Below, in pieces: positions 16,364 through 25,768 of a stretch of DNA of 64,000 nucleotides. Under the pieces are notes generated by a model. The model saw only the letters and a list, made by a program, of their open reading frames with translations, was not told the origin of the DNA and did no database searches. The DNA is taken from contig CANOHT010000001.1 in NCBI GenBank assembly GCA_947565865.1, forward strand, positions 211,823 through 275,822, read 5' to 3'. This stretch comes from an uncultured Clostridia bacterium. GTDB taxonomy: Bacteria > Bacillota > Clostridia > Christensenellales > Aristaeellaceae. Made by a program: the position numbers and the translations under genes. Each line of letters opens with the position of its first letter. The first letter of the stretch is position 1.

Positions 16364-18262
16364 TTAAAGGCCGCAGACGGTGGCGATGGTCTGGTAGGCA
16401 TAGCAGGTGGAAAAATGAGGTTCGCCGTCAGGCAGGTCGCCGCTGGCGGACAGCCATGGTTCAGCCAGCTCCGGGATCGCCGCAGCTTGACCGCTCGTGT
16501 ACGCTCTGATGGCAGCAATCGCCGTGCGCAGACGCTTTTCCAGGCCGCCATAGCGGATATCCTGAACCTCCCAGCCAAAGGGCTTGTAGTACTTCGCCCA
16601 CAGGGCGCTGTGCAGCTCATACAGCGATGTCAGCCTCGGCAGCGCCTCCGCCTCCATTTCGTCCGCCAGCGCGTTCAGGCCCGCCAAATCATGCCGCTCA
16701 TACAGCGTCCTGGCCTGAATCCCCGCCTCCGCCTTGACCTCCAGGAAAGCGGCCAGGGCAGCGGCCAGCTTCACGGCATCCCGCGCCTCATCCGAAAGGC
16801 CTTGAGGCATGTCGGAAAGCAGTCTGGCCTTCCGCCCATAAAACGCCCGGTAGCCAACGCCCTTTGAATCCGCGTCGTACTGGCCCAGAAGAGGATCCTG
16901 CCACAGGAGATACTTCTGAGGATTGGCCGGATCCAGCCCCGTGCATGACAGCCCCGGTCGCACCTCGTCCAGGCTTCCCGCCTCCATCATCAGCGCACCG
17001 GGAGCGCCGCTGACCGCCGGGCAGGTCATTTCCCACAGCTGCTCCGCGCGGCGGGCATCTTCCTCCCACAGGGCTTCGGTGAACATCTGGATGCCAGGGA
17101 GCACCGCGCCAGGCAATCCCTCGCCGCCGTCATCCCGCCATACGCAGACAAAGGCAGTGTCCACATCAAAGTCCCGGCACGCATTCAGGCCGCTGCGGAT
17201 GGCCTCCCGGGACTTCACCAGATTGGGCGTCATCCCCAGCCATGCCGTCACCCCTGTCGCAAACAGCGGCCGGATCCCGAGCCTGCGGTGCTGCTCCAAA
17301 TAATAGCGGTAGAAGTCCTCGCCCACATGATAGTAGTCCCAGTAGATCATATCAAAGCCAGCCGGCACGTCCTCCCGCGCCTGAGGCGGCAGCTCGATGT
17401 TCTCCTGATAGTATCCGTTGCCTTCCGTATAGCTGCGGAAGAGCATATCGCCCCACATCATCGGCCGCAGTCCCAGCTCGTCACAGATGCCGCGAACAAG
17501 CTGCAAATGCCGGGCCATGAGCTCCCGCTTGGTCTGATAGGGGTACATGGACAGCCGACGGCCCAGGCCCAGGCCATGGGCCTCATCCAGGCCCAGGTGA
17601 ACCCTGCGGCTTCGGAAAATACCGCTGACTGTCGTCAACAGCGCGCGGACGAACCGTTCCGTCTCCTCGCCCCCTACCAGCAGGGTGGAGGGATCATCCT
17701 GCACGGCATTCATGCAGGGCCAGCGCAGCACCCGCTCCAAATGGGAAACCGTCTGAATGCAGGGAATCAGTTCAATGCCCATCAGATCGGCATACGCGTC
17801 CAGTTCCCGGAGTTCGCCGTGGGTATACCGGCCGCGATACTGCCCGAAGCAGGGATACCCGGGAACCTCATAGGTATCCTCGGTATACAGCATCATCGCG
17901 CTATGACCCATGAGCGCCGCCTGACGGATCATCCGCTTGATCGTGTCGGTGGTCGGCACAGAGTTGCGGGAGCAGTCCACCATCACGCCTCGGGTGGCAA
18001 AGGGGGTACGCTGCTCCACAAAGAACTCGGTCTTGCCGCTGAGGATGGCCGCATCCAGCAGGGACAGCGCCCGGAACAACTCCGGCTTGCCAGCGCACAT
18101 CAGCCGCGCAGACCCGTTTTCATAGGACGCCAGATACCCATCCCGGCCTGGCCTGATCTCGATTTCCATGTCCGCCGGGATCGCCGTATACATTCCCTGC
18201 ATCTCCCTGAGCGCTTCCAGATAGCTTGCGTCCGGCGCCACGGGCTCAAACATCGCCTTCAT
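16364..18262 (-). CDS. GH20-family beta-N-acetylhexosaminidase
   Basis: A 632-residue enzyme whose central barrel has the GH20 hallmark HLGLDEAHGLGLGR near residue 230. The Asp-Glu pair polarises the substrate acetamido group and protonates the leaving group. Also seen are the barrel strand GVMVDCSRN, and WDYYH and WRDDGGE further on. An N-terminal domain (about 1-100) precedes the barrel and a helical C-terminal region of about 200 residues follows. No signal peptide is visible, so it probably acts in the cytoplasm on imported oligosaccharides. It is the last gene of the operon and overlaps the preceding gene by 4 bases. Confidence 0.85.
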   Translation of the reverse strand: MKAMFEPVAPDASYLEALREMQGMYTAIPADMEIEIRPGRDGYLASYENGSARLMCAGKPELFRALSLLDAAILSGKTEFFVEQRTPFATRGVMVDCSRNSVPTTDTIKRMIRQAALMGHSAMMLYTEDTYEVPGYPCFGQYRGRYTHGELRELDAYADLMGIELIPCIQTVSHLERVLRWPCMNAVQDDPSTLLVGGEETERFVRALLTTVSGIFRSRRVHLGLDEAHGLGLGRRLSMYPYQTKRELMARHLQLVRGICDELGLRPMMWGDMLFRSYTEGNGYYQENIELPPQAREDVPAGFDMIYWDYYHVGEDFYRYYLEQHRRLGIRPLFATGVTAWLGMTPNLVKSREAIRSGLNACRDFDVDTAFVCVWRDDGGEGLPGAVLPGIQMFTEALWEEDARRAEQLWEMTCPAVSGAPGALMMEAGSLDEVRPGLSCTGLDPANPQKYLLWQDPLLGQYDADSKGVGYRAFYGRKARLLSDMPQGLSDEARDAVKLAAALAAFLEVKAEAGIQARTLYERHDLAGLNALADEMEAEALPRLTSLYELHSALWAKYYKPFGWEVQDIRYGGLEKRLRTAIAAIRAYTSGQAAAIPELAEPWLSASGDLPDGEPHFSTCYAYQTIATVCGL

Positions 18263-19131
18263 GCGTCTTCCTCCGTCATACGATAATTCGGGTTGTTGTA
18301 AGGGTAGTCCGCCAGGCGGGGATGGCCGTTTTCCGGCAGACGCCGCCAGGCATCATAATAGTGAATCGCGTAGCCGATGTCCCCGGCGCGGGGCTCCGCC
18401 TGGATGAGAGCGTGGAGCTTTTCCAGCTCGCGGTACATCCGCGCCGTGCCCAGATGATGGAAGGTAATGTTGATATCCTCATAGATTTTTCCCGTCTCCA
18501 CCGCCAAAATCAGCCGCTTGTTCAGCCCCTTGGCCATGGGCATTAGGGTGTCGCCGCAGGCCAGAATCCCGGGAGCGTTGTCCCGGTAGCTCATCAGCAG
18601 CGTCGTATCGCACAGGCGCAGGGCGATCTCGCCCAGGGACATACGCTGTCCCTCCAGCGCGGCGTACAGGCCGTCAAACCAAAAGGGGATATCCGCCTCC
18701 AGCTGGATTTTTTCCGCCCGGCACAGGGCGTTGGCCCAAAGAAGAAAATCAGCATACTGCTGGCGCACCAGGGCCTCATCCTGCTGCCAGTCAGGCAGCT
18801 GGTGCGGCTCTACATCCAGGTGAACGCCATAGAATTTCTCGCTTTCCTCCGTGCAGCCCGCCTGATAGGTATGCAGCCAGGCGGCAAACGCATCCCGGGC
18901 CCGGCGGCCCCGGGGCGTCACCCACTCCGCCACCGCGCCGATGGCCGAAACGCCGATGCCCTCCCGGGCCAACGCCGCGATAAACGCCCGGTACTGCTCA
19001 AAAGGCATGATCTCCGAATAGCTCAGATAGACCTGCGTCACCTGATGACCCTTCAGAAAGGCCAGCGCTTCGTCGATCCGCCATATGTCCATCACATTCC
19101 ACATCCAGGTTCCCAACGTGCTCTTTCCCAA
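18259..19131 (-). CDS. TIM-barrel glycosidase-like protein, unassigned
   Basis: A 290-residue protein resembling a (beta/alpha)8 hydrolase. Short strand-helix units begin with LGTWMWNV and a strand motif YGVHLDVEPHQLPDW near residue 100, a DxE pair like GH18-type active sites. Later barrel strands are LEADIPFW, TTLLMSYRD and LILAVETG. I cannot assign a numbered family. The start is the TTG at 19131 with GAGGGAAAA before it. It overlaps the GH20 gene by 4 bases (ATGA), so the two are made together. No signal peptide is seen. An intracellular role in trimming the imported glycan is inferred. Confidence 0.6.
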   Translation of the reverse strand: MGKSTLGTWMWNVMDIWRIDEALAFLKGHQVTQVYLSYSEIMPFEQYRAFIAALAREGIGVSAIGAVAEWVTPRGRRARDAFAAWLHTYQAGCTEESEKFYGVHLDVEPHQLPDWQQDEALVRQQYADFLLWANALCRAEKIQLEADIPFWFDGLYAALEGQRMSLGEIALRLCDTTLLMSYRDNAPGILACGDTLMPMAKGLNKRLILAVETGKIYEDINITFHHLGTARMYRELEKLHALIQAEPRAGDIGYAIHYYDAWRRLPENGHPRLADYPYNNPNYRMTEEDA

Positions 19132-19191
19132 TTTTCCCTCATCCTCTCGCCTGACGGCGCTTGCTTGATAACCTGACCCGTTCCATCCCCA

Positions 19192-20169
19192 TCAACCGAC
19201 AATGCCTGTGTTCTCAATGCTCTGGATAAATACCTTCTGCACACAGGCATAAAGAACCACCAGCGGCGCGATGGCCAGCAGCACGCCCGTGGCCTTCAGG
19301 ATGGAAAAATAGCCGATGTCGCTGGCTGTTGAAGACATATAGGTATGCACCGAGGAAAACAGGTTCCCCTGCAGATTCATCAGCGACTTGGCAATGGTGG
19401 GCACCTTGCTGTAAAACAGGAAGGCATACATGGTGTCGTTCCACAGCCAGACAAAGCTCAGCAGGAAAATGGTCACCATGATGGAAAACGCGGCGGGCAG
19501 CATAATGCTGACGAAGACCCGGCGGTGGCTCGCGCCGTCAATGGTCGCCGCCTCGTCGATCACCTTGGGGAAGCCCCTAAAGAATTGTCTGGCAAAGAAA
19601 ATGTACAATCCGCAGCGGGGGCCGGTGGAAGTCAGCGACAGCAGCAAAAACGGCCACAGACTTTCCACCAGCCGCAGGCCCTTGCCGCCGTTCACCAGGG
19701 AGATCAGGCCCAGGGGATCAAAATTCTGGAAGTTCAGATAAAGGGGCGTAGTAATCAGCTGGGGCGGAACGACCATCATCACCAGCACCATGGCGAAGGC
19801 AAGCTTCTTCCCCCGGAAGTCAAAGCGCGCGAAGCCATAGCCTGTCATCACACAGGCAAAGGCCTGCACCAAGCCGCTCATGCCGCAGATCATCAGCGAG
19901 TAAAGGAACGATTCCCCGTAGTTCATGTACTGGAAGGCTTCCGGATAATTGCTCCAGGTAAAATGCTTGGGGATGGACTGCACCGTGCGGTCGTAAAGAT
20001 CCACCTGCTCCATGAAAGACAGCGAGACCTTTGTCAGCAGCGGATACAGAATCATAAAGCTGATGCCGACGAGGAATGCCGCGCGTACAAGCGACGCCGT
20101 CAAGCGCCTGACGCGGCGCTTGGTTCGATTCATCCAGGGCACAGCCGAAACGCTCAGCCGCTCACTCAT
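19192..20169 (-). CDS. Carbohydrate ABC permease, MalG type (pair B)
   Basis: A 325-residue inner-membrane permease with six membrane segments. The ATPase-contact EAA loop reads IDEAATIDGASHRRVF near residue 220. It belongs to the MalG/LacG group of CUT1 importers. The ATG at 20169 overlaps the stop of its MalF-type partner by 8 bases. An upstream in-frame start is less likely because it would lie deep in the partner gene. Together the two form the second permease pair of this operon. Confidence 0.9.
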   Translation of the reverse strand: MSERLSVSAVPWMNRTKRRVRRLTASLVRAAFLVGISFMILYPLLTKVSLSFMEQVDLYDRTVQSIPKHFTWSNYPEAFQYMNYGESFLYSLMICGMSGLVQAFACVMTGYGFARFDFRGKKLAFAMVLVMMVVPPQLITTPLYLNFQNFDPLGLISLVNGGKGLRLVESLWPFLLLSLTSTGPRCGLYIFFARQFFRGFPKVIDEAATIDGASHRRVFVSIMLPAAFSIMVTIFLLSFVWLWNDTMYAFLFYSKVPTIAKSLMNLQGNLFSSVHTYMSSTASDIGYFSILKATGVLLAIAPLVVLYACVQKVFIQSIENTGIVG

Positions 20170-21070
20170 TGTAATACACCCGCCTTCCCGCAAACGCGAA
20201 CAGTCCGATCATCAGCACCAGGATGATGCCGAAATAAATCCATGAGATGGCCAGACCATAACCGAAATCAGAAAAGGATACCACATAGTTGCGGATCAGC
20301 GCCACCATCTTATTCTGCATATTGGTCAGCGCGTCGATCATGGTGTAGATCAGATTCAGCAGGAGGTACGGGCTGACCATCGGCAGGGTGATCTTCCAGA
20401 AGTTCTCCCAGGCAGTGGCGCCTTCCAGGCTGCTGACCTCGTAAAGCGCCGGCGGTATGGTGTGCAGGCCGCTGAGGAAGATAAGAATCTGCAGACCGGA
20501 GGCCGCGATGATGTCGTAAAGACGGGCGATCACATCCGCCAGGAAGGATGTCAGCCAGCCAGGAAGACCGCTGCCCAGCAGCGAGAGGATGAAGCTGGTC
20601 GCGGACACCTGCTCCCGCATACCGTTGGACACGTTGGAGACCGAACGGTTCATCATCATGCTCAGTACGCCGTTGCTCTGCTCCATGGTAACAATGACGC
20701 CCGTTGAAATAATCACCGGGAGGAAGAACAGCACCCGCGCCAGGGCGCGGCCCCGGAATTCCCGCGACAGCAGGATGGCCGCCACCAGGCTGAACACCAT
20801 GATAAAGGGCAGATCAACTGCCATTCTCCCCAGGGACTCAGTCAGAATGACACGGTACTCCGGATCAATGGTGAACGCCTTGATGTAATTCTTCCAGCCC
20901 ACAGGCGTTACGGTATAGCCGCCGCTTGAAATCGCCACATCGCCAAAGGAAAAATAAACGGATTGGAGCAGCGGAATCAGCAGAAAGCATATGAAGCCGA
21001 CGAGGAAGGGCAGGATGTAGAAGTAGCCCTGCCGATTCCGACGCTCAACAAGCCTGCTTGTGTGTTTCAT
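20162..21070 (-). CDS. Carbohydrate ABC permease, MalF type (pair B)
   Basis: A 302-residue permease with six predicted membrane segments starting at YILPFLVGFICFLLIPLL. Its EAA loop is divergent, LYEVSSLEGATAWENFW near residue 220, where most relatives have EAAxxDGA. A long extracytoplasmic loop between segments (around residues 125-175) is unusual. It overlaps the DUF5696 gene by 4 bases and has an AGGAGG site. Pair B may serve a different binding protein or a different step from pair A. Confidence 0.88.
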   Translation of the reverse strand: MKHTSRLVERRNRQGYFYILPFLVGFICFLLIPLLQSVYFSFGDVAISSGGYTVTPVGWKNYIKAFTIDPEYRVILTESLGRMAVDLPFIMVFSLVAAILLSREFRGRALARVLFFLPVIISTGVIVTMEQSNGVLSMMMNRSVSNVSNGMREQVSATSFILSLLGSGLPGWLTSFLADVIARLYDIIAASGLQILIFLSGLHTIPPALYEVSSLEGATAWENFWKITLPMVSPYLLLNLIYTMIDALTNMQNKMVALIRNYVVSFSDFGYGLAISWIYFGIILVLMIGLFAFAGRRVYYNE

Positions 21071-23643
21071 TGCGGGGCCTCCTCTCTGCTGATCCAGGAA
21101 TAAGGCGCCAAGGGCACCTGCGTTCCATCCGGCGCACTGAAGCGCTGCGTCTGCGCGCCTTCGTTAACATAGACCGCCATACCGTTCTCATACAGCGTCC
21201 TGGTAACAGTCCCCTGCCGACTGTGATGGCGTATGGCCTTCCCGGCGGTAGCCTTCAGCGCTTCCTTCGCCTGAGCATAGGCGTCCTCCAGCCGCTGCGC
21301 CATCAAAGGATAGCTTCCGGCGTACATGTCGTCAAAATCAGTGTACTTGACGGCAGCTCCGCTTTCGGCATAGACCTGCGCGTACAGGCCTGAGCCGTAA
21401 GCGACGCACCGCAGCAGGTAATCACGCTCATCCGCCGCATACTGCATCGACGTGGCCGCGTAGTCCACATGGCCGGACAGAATCATCTGCGCCAGCGGAA
21501 TCTCCTGGCTGAACAGGGGATGGGCCGAGGCATGGAGCGGCAGATCATATACCAGCGACGCCCCAGGCAGCGCATAAGCATTGCCACCTCGAAGCCATAC
21601 GTCTGTTTCCAGCGCCTGCATGGCCGTTTGAATGGCGCGGCGCATCTCGTCCCGGCTGACAAAGCCGTTGTCCCTCATATCGCTGTAAAGGATGGCGCCC
21701 AGGTCAGTAAGCGCCAGCGCGTCCAGCCCAAAATCCCGGGCGGCACGGTCAAAGGCGGCCAGCCCTTCCAGGATGGCGTCCTGATTGAGCATGTACGCCG
21801 CCATGCCTTTGGCGTTCATGTACATGGTGGACAGGGTATAGTCCGGCCTATAGGCCGCTGTGGAGGTAAGCAGTCGGGCCGTATCACCGCTGACGTTGAA
21901 GCCGTCCAGCCAGCCGTCCTTGTGCACCAGCATCACGTCGTTGGCCACCGCCAGCGGTATGTTCCGGGCCTTGAGCGTATCGCGAAGCTCCGCCAGCCCC
22001 TTCCGGCCTCCCAGCGCGGCTTCCGCGTTCACGTCCGTCTGACGTGTGCCCCGCACGCCGCCCGCAAGAGCCCCGCTGGCAATGACCCGCAGCCCCTCCC
22101 CGGCCGTCCGCTGGAGTGCCAGCACCATTTCAGCCGTTTGAGCGAAGGTCGTCAGCGGGCGAATCCGCGTCACCGGCACCCCCAGCACCAGCTCTTCCAC
22201 GTCGATGGCGCCGATGGTTTCCAGCGTCAGCGGCAGCTTGCCGGAGGAGACGCCCATCAGCAGCCCTTCCGCCTCAAGGCTCTGCTTGATAGCCTGGGCA
22301 ATGGCGCTGTAATCCGCCGGCCCCTTCGGGAGCAGGCAGTACGCCACCGCCATGTCGCATCGGTTGGCCTGCGGCTGATAGCACAGAATCCGATTCTCAG
22401 GCTTGGCGTCCAGGGAGAAATAGGTCGTCTCCATGTACAGAAACTTAACGCCCGCATACCCCAGGGAGCCGTCGGTTCGGGGAGCGTCGGCAACAATGGA
22501 GGCAAAGGGCGCGCCATCCGTGATGACGGCGGCAACCGCCAGATCCTGCGCCTTCACACCGTAGACCGGCAGCGTCACCAGCGGCGGACGGACGGCGCGG
22601 TCCGTCACCTGGTTGGCGTCATCCGTGCCGTATACTCTGGCGCTGTAAGCCGGATACCCGCTGTTGCGCGCCGTCTGCATATCCATCAGCGCGCCGCAGC
22701 CGTCAGGAATGACCGCATAGCCCTGCTCGCCGGGACGCGGAACGCCGAAATAAGGCAGCAGCGTGATGTCAACCAGCTTCGCGCCCTGGGATACAAGAAG
22801 CCCCTCAAATGGGATTTCTACCCGCAGGCCCTGGTCGGTCAGCGTATATCGGAGCGTCACGGCCGCATGAAGCTCGTCCTTGTCCGCCGCCATATAATCG
22901 CAGGCGGCTTCATCCAGGTATTTTTGCTCCAGGGTGTAGCCGATGGCGTCAAATATTTTCTCCAGCTTGGTCATCTCCATTTTGGACGGCGAGCCCGCCA
23001 GCGCGTAAACGGGCATCCTTTCCAGAACGGGGAAGCGCTCCAGCAGCGTCGACCGCGTCTGCGGCAGATCCGAGTCCTTCAGCTCCAGATAGGAATACAG
23101 CCGCTTCAGCGTCGATTGGTCGCTGGCCTTCTCCACCTTGCTCAGCACGGCCTCAAAGGCTTCGATCGTCATCACCTGCGGCACGGCGTATACCTTGGCG
23201 GTTTTGCCGAAGCAGTATGTCACCTCGAAAGCGTCGTCCACCTGCCGGGACGCGACCTGTCCATAGGCCGCGGCGTCGGTCAGGGAATTCCAGCTGTACT
23301 GCGTTCCCTGAGCGCTGGCCAGAGTCAACAGCAGCTGGGCGCCTTCCTTCTCCTTGCCCCAGTCGGGCGCGTTGGAGCGGAACGTCCCGCCCGAGGGCAG
23401 ATGGCGGCAGGCGATCTCCGCCGTCACATCGTTGTAGAGCAGCTCCCACGTTCCGTTTTCCAGCACCGTATGGAAGTTGACCAGCGCCGAGTCCTCCGGG
23501 GTGATCCGAACTCTCCTGCCGCCGCGGTACTCGGCCAGCAGAGAAGGTTCAAACACGCCAAGCCCATTCTCGTCCGACTGGCAGCCGACAAGCGCCAGCA
23601 GGCAAAGCACCGCCATCAGGAGCAGCAAACATCTCTTTTTCAT
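21067..23643 (-). CDS. DUF5696-type lipoprotein
   Basis: An 858-residue surface lipoprotein. The signal peptide MKKRCLLLLMAVLCLLALVGC ends in a lipobox with Cys21, so the protein is anchored outside the membrane. The body resembles DUF5696 proteins, which recur in glycan-transport operons of Paenibacillus and Clostridia; the function is unknown. The middle (about residues 480-740) reads like a (beta/alpha)8 glycosidase-type barrel. Nearby genes overlap it or lie within 3 bases, so it is part of the same translation-coupled unit. It may bind or process the polysaccharide before import. Confidence 0.7.
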   Translation of the reverse strand: MKKRCLLLLMAVLCLLALVGCQSDENGLGVFEPSLLAEYRGGRRVRITPEDSALVNFHTVLENGTWELLYNDVTAEIACRHLPSGGTFRSNAPDWGKEKEGAQLLLTLASAQGTQYSWNSLTDAAAYGQVASRQVDDAFEVTYCFGKTAKVYAVPQVMTIEAFEAVLSKVEKASDQSTLKRLYSYLELKDSDLPQTRSTLLERFPVLERMPVYALAGSPSKMEMTKLEKIFDAIGYTLEQKYLDEAACDYMAADKDELHAAVTLRYTLTDQGLRVEIPFEGLLVSQGAKLVDITLLPYFGVPRPGEQGYAVIPDGCGALMDMQTARNSGYPAYSARVYGTDDANQVTDRAVRPPLVTLPVYGVKAQDLAVAAVITDGAPFASIVADAPRTDGSLGYAGVKFLYMETTYFSLDAKPENRILCYQPQANRCDMAVAYCLLPKGPADYSAIAQAIKQSLEAEGLLMGVSSGKLPLTLETIGAIDVEELVLGVPVTRIRPLTTFAQTAEMVLALQRTAGEGLRVIASGALAGGVRGTRQTDVNAEAALGGRKGLAELRDTLKARNIPLAVANDVMLVHKDGWLDGFNVSGDTARLLTSTAAYRPDYTLSTMYMNAKGMAAYMLNQDAILEGLAAFDRAARDFGLDALALTDLGAILYSDMRDNGFVSRDEMRRAIQTAMQALETDVWLRGGNAYALPGASLVYDLPLHASAHPLFSQEIPLAQMILSGHVDYAATSMQYAADERDYLLRCVAYGSGLYAQVYAESGAAVKYTDFDDMYAGSYPLMAQRLEDAYAQAKEALKATAGKAIRHHSRQGTVTRTLYENGMAVYVNEGAQTQRFSAPDGTQVPLAPYSWISREEAPQ

Positions 23644-23646
23644 CGT

Positions 23647-24261
23647 TTACATCCTCAGCTTGACTTCATTGATGATGCCGCCGATGTAGGCGATCATTTT
23701 ATCCGCGACGGAGGCAAAGAGAATCAGCGCGAATATTGCCAGCACCATCATGACCACGGTCAGCAGCAGCGTTGTGACCGCCTTTTTCGGGGTGTATTGG
23801 TGGATGGTCAGCAGCCCCGCAAATATCAGGAAGCCCGTCCACACCACACCCAAGGTCTCGGTGAACGCGATAAGATAAATCTCATCCGCAATCAGAATGT
23901 GGGTAAACCCAAGTCCCAGCAGCGCGCTGATGATATATGGCCCCATGGCGTAAGTCACCACGCAGAAAATTTCGCGCATGACGCCTTCCCCATCCGTAAT
24001 GGCCGCCGTCGCCCAATTGCAGACCACGAGCAGCATGAAAGGCAGGCCTACGCTGACCGCGTCCCTGAGCAGATTGAACTGACGGGGATTGAAGGTGGTA
24101 AAGCCCGGCCCGGCATAAATCATCCGGGCGAAATAAGCCGCCAATGACGCCAGAGCCATCAGCCACGCGACAGATAAGGAAAAGCGTTTTTCCAGCTTCA
24201 GCTCGCCGTAGCGGGCAAAGGGGCGACACATGACCCGAAGCGGTTCCATAATGCGTTTCAC
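23647..24261 (-). CDS. YIP1-family membrane protein
   Basis: A 204-residue integral membrane protein with about five hydrophobic segments (for example LMALASLAAYFARM, GLPFMLLVVCNWATAAI, TTLLLTVVMMVLAIFALIL) and the Yip1-domain GEGVMREIFCVVTYAMGPYI. The start is GTG 24261, overlapping the NHL gene stop by 4 bases. Bacterial YIP1 proteins have no assigned role. Here the gene sits tightly between two surface proteins and could be a membrane partner that holds them to the transporter. Confidence 0.8.
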   Translation of the reverse strand: MKRIMEPLRVMCRPFARYGELKLEKRFSLSVAWLMALASLAAYFARMIYAGPGFTTFNPRQFNLLRDAVSVGLPFMLLVVCNWATAAITDGEGVMREIFCVVTYAMGPYIISALLGLGFTHILIADEIYLIAFTETLGVVWTGFLIFAGLLTIHQYTPKKAVTTLLLTVVMMVLAIFALILFASVADKMIAYIGGIINEVKLRM

Positions 24262-25754
24262 CCTTCCTTCTCCTCCTTCCGGTCGCGCAGCTTATCCTTA
24301 GCGACAAAGCAGGCGGTCAGGGCAATCAGCGCCAGGGCGGCGGGGGCAAACCATACGCGCAGCACTTCCTTGCGATATGCCTCAAAAGCCTTGTTGTACC
24401 AGTCCTGCAGATTCGCCGTTTCAAAATACATCATGGCTTTGCGATAATCCCCATCCCGATAAGCTGCCTTGCCCAGGCCCGCGTAACCAATATCAAAATT
24501 GGCGTTCTTGGCGATGACGGCGCTCCACTTATCCGCCGCGCCGGAATAATCGCCATGGTTATAGCAGTCGATGGCCTGAGCAATCAGCGCGCCATACGCG
24601 GTGCGCTCATAGACCGTCAGGAGATTGCTGCCGCGATCCGTCACCGCCAGACGGTCGCCGTGAACGTCCAGCGCCGTCGGGGTAACCAGGCCGCCCTGTG
24701 CGGCACCCGGGCCCGAGAACGCATACAGCAGATACCCCTCCTGGTCATAGGCAAAGACGCGGCTTCGATGATTGTCGATCATATAATAGACGCCATTTTC
24801 GCCCGCCGCTATGTCCATGATCTGACTTACGCCCGCGTAAAAGGGCGCCGTTTCGCTCAGATCCTCCACATCGCCCACCTGCGGATAGAAGCCCTTGCGC
24901 CGCAAAATATCCTGGCCCATCAGATTCAGACGGCGAACCACCGCTCCCTCCTCGGTACCCGCGCCGGCGGCAACCTCCGCGATAATCACTTCGCTGTCCA
25001 CCGCGGCCGTGGTCGCAAACAGAAAGCCTTCGTCATCCATGGCAATGCTGTTGTACTCCACCGGCACAAAATCTTCCATTCGGCTGCGCTGCTCCCGAGT
25101 CGCCAGACGTTTCCACATCAGCCGCCACGGATCGGGGTTGACCCTCGCCGCGGCCAGAAAGCCTTCAAAATCGCCGGCGGGGTTGATGACCAGAATGCCG
25201 GCGTTGATGGACGCCGCCACGACGTACATACGTCCGGCGTCATCCAAGGCCAGCTTGACGGGACGGTAATTCGTGCCCGCGCCGATAAGCTCGGTTTCCG
25301 GCGTGGCGTATTCCGCCATCAGGCTGCCCTGGCGATCCATGCGCACCACCCGGGCATTGTAGGTATCGCACACATAGATGGAGCCGTCCGTGCCGGACAG
25401 CGCCGCCTTGGGCTGGTTGAAGGGCGACAGCGCGCCGTCCTTTTCCACGCCGTCGTACACCCGAACCAGCCTCAGCTCCTTATCCAGCGCGATGATCCGG
25501 TTGTTGCCCGAATCCGTCACCAGCAGCCCGCCGTCGGCCTCATAATATACATCGGAAAGGCCGTTGAACTCCTTCTCCAGGCCCAGCTGAGCCGCATCCA
25601 GCGTGACCGCGATTTCGTAAGGCGCGGGACAGGGAACCGACTTCCCGTACACGTTGTACGAATAGCTTTGATGGCCGCTCTCCGCGGCCTTCGCCTGAGA
25701 AAGCAGCAGGAGGCATGCCAGCATGACCGGCAGCAAGCTCCGTCGCAGTCGCAT
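24258..25754 (-). CDS. Secreted NHL-propeller protein with C-terminal anchor
   Basis: A 498-residue protein with an N-terminal signal peptide (about 1-24). A beta-propeller of NHL-like repeats follows (about 60-390; DSGNNRIIALDKELRLVRVY and CDTYNARVVRMDRQG are typical blades), then a TPR-like helical pair (about 400-460). A C-terminal membrane segment (FAPAALALIALTACFVA) has a basic tail, so the propeller faces outward. The ATG at 25754 has AAAGGAGGAG. It lies between permease pair A and YIP1, 14 bases from the former. It may scaffold the surface complex or bind glycan; no catalytic residues can be named. Confidence 0.75.
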   Translation of the reverse strand: MRLRRSLLPVMLACLLLLSQAKAAESGHQSYSYNVYGKSVPCPAPYEIAVTLDAAQLGLEKEFNGLSDVYYEADGGLLVTDSGNNRIIALDKELRLVRVYDGVEKDGALSPFNQPKAALSGTDGSIYVCDTYNARVVRMDRQGSLMAEYATPETELIGAGTNYRPVKLALDDAGRMYVVAASINAGILVINPAGDFEGFLAAARVNPDPWRLMWKRLATREQRSRMEDFVPVEYNSIAMDDEGFLFATTAAVDSEVIIAEVAAGAGTEEGAVVRRLNLMGQDILRRKGFYPQVGDVEDLSETAPFYAGVSQIMDIAAGENGVYYMIDNHRSRVFAYDQEGYLLYAFSGPGAAQGGLVTPTALDVHGDRLAVTDRGSNLLTVYERTAYGALIAQAIDCYNHGDYSGAADKWSAVIAKNANFDIGYAGLGKAAYRDGDYRKAMMYFETANLQDWYNKAFEAYRKEVLRVWFAPAALALIALTACFVAKDKLRDRKEEKEG

Positions 25755-25768
25755 ATCGCTCTCCTCCT

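Noticed and set aside
21469..24147. 892-codon open frame antisense to the DUF5696 and YIP1 genes
   Set aside because: Arg/His/Gln-rich shadow composition, spans two genes with clear signal peptide and membrane segments on the other strand.
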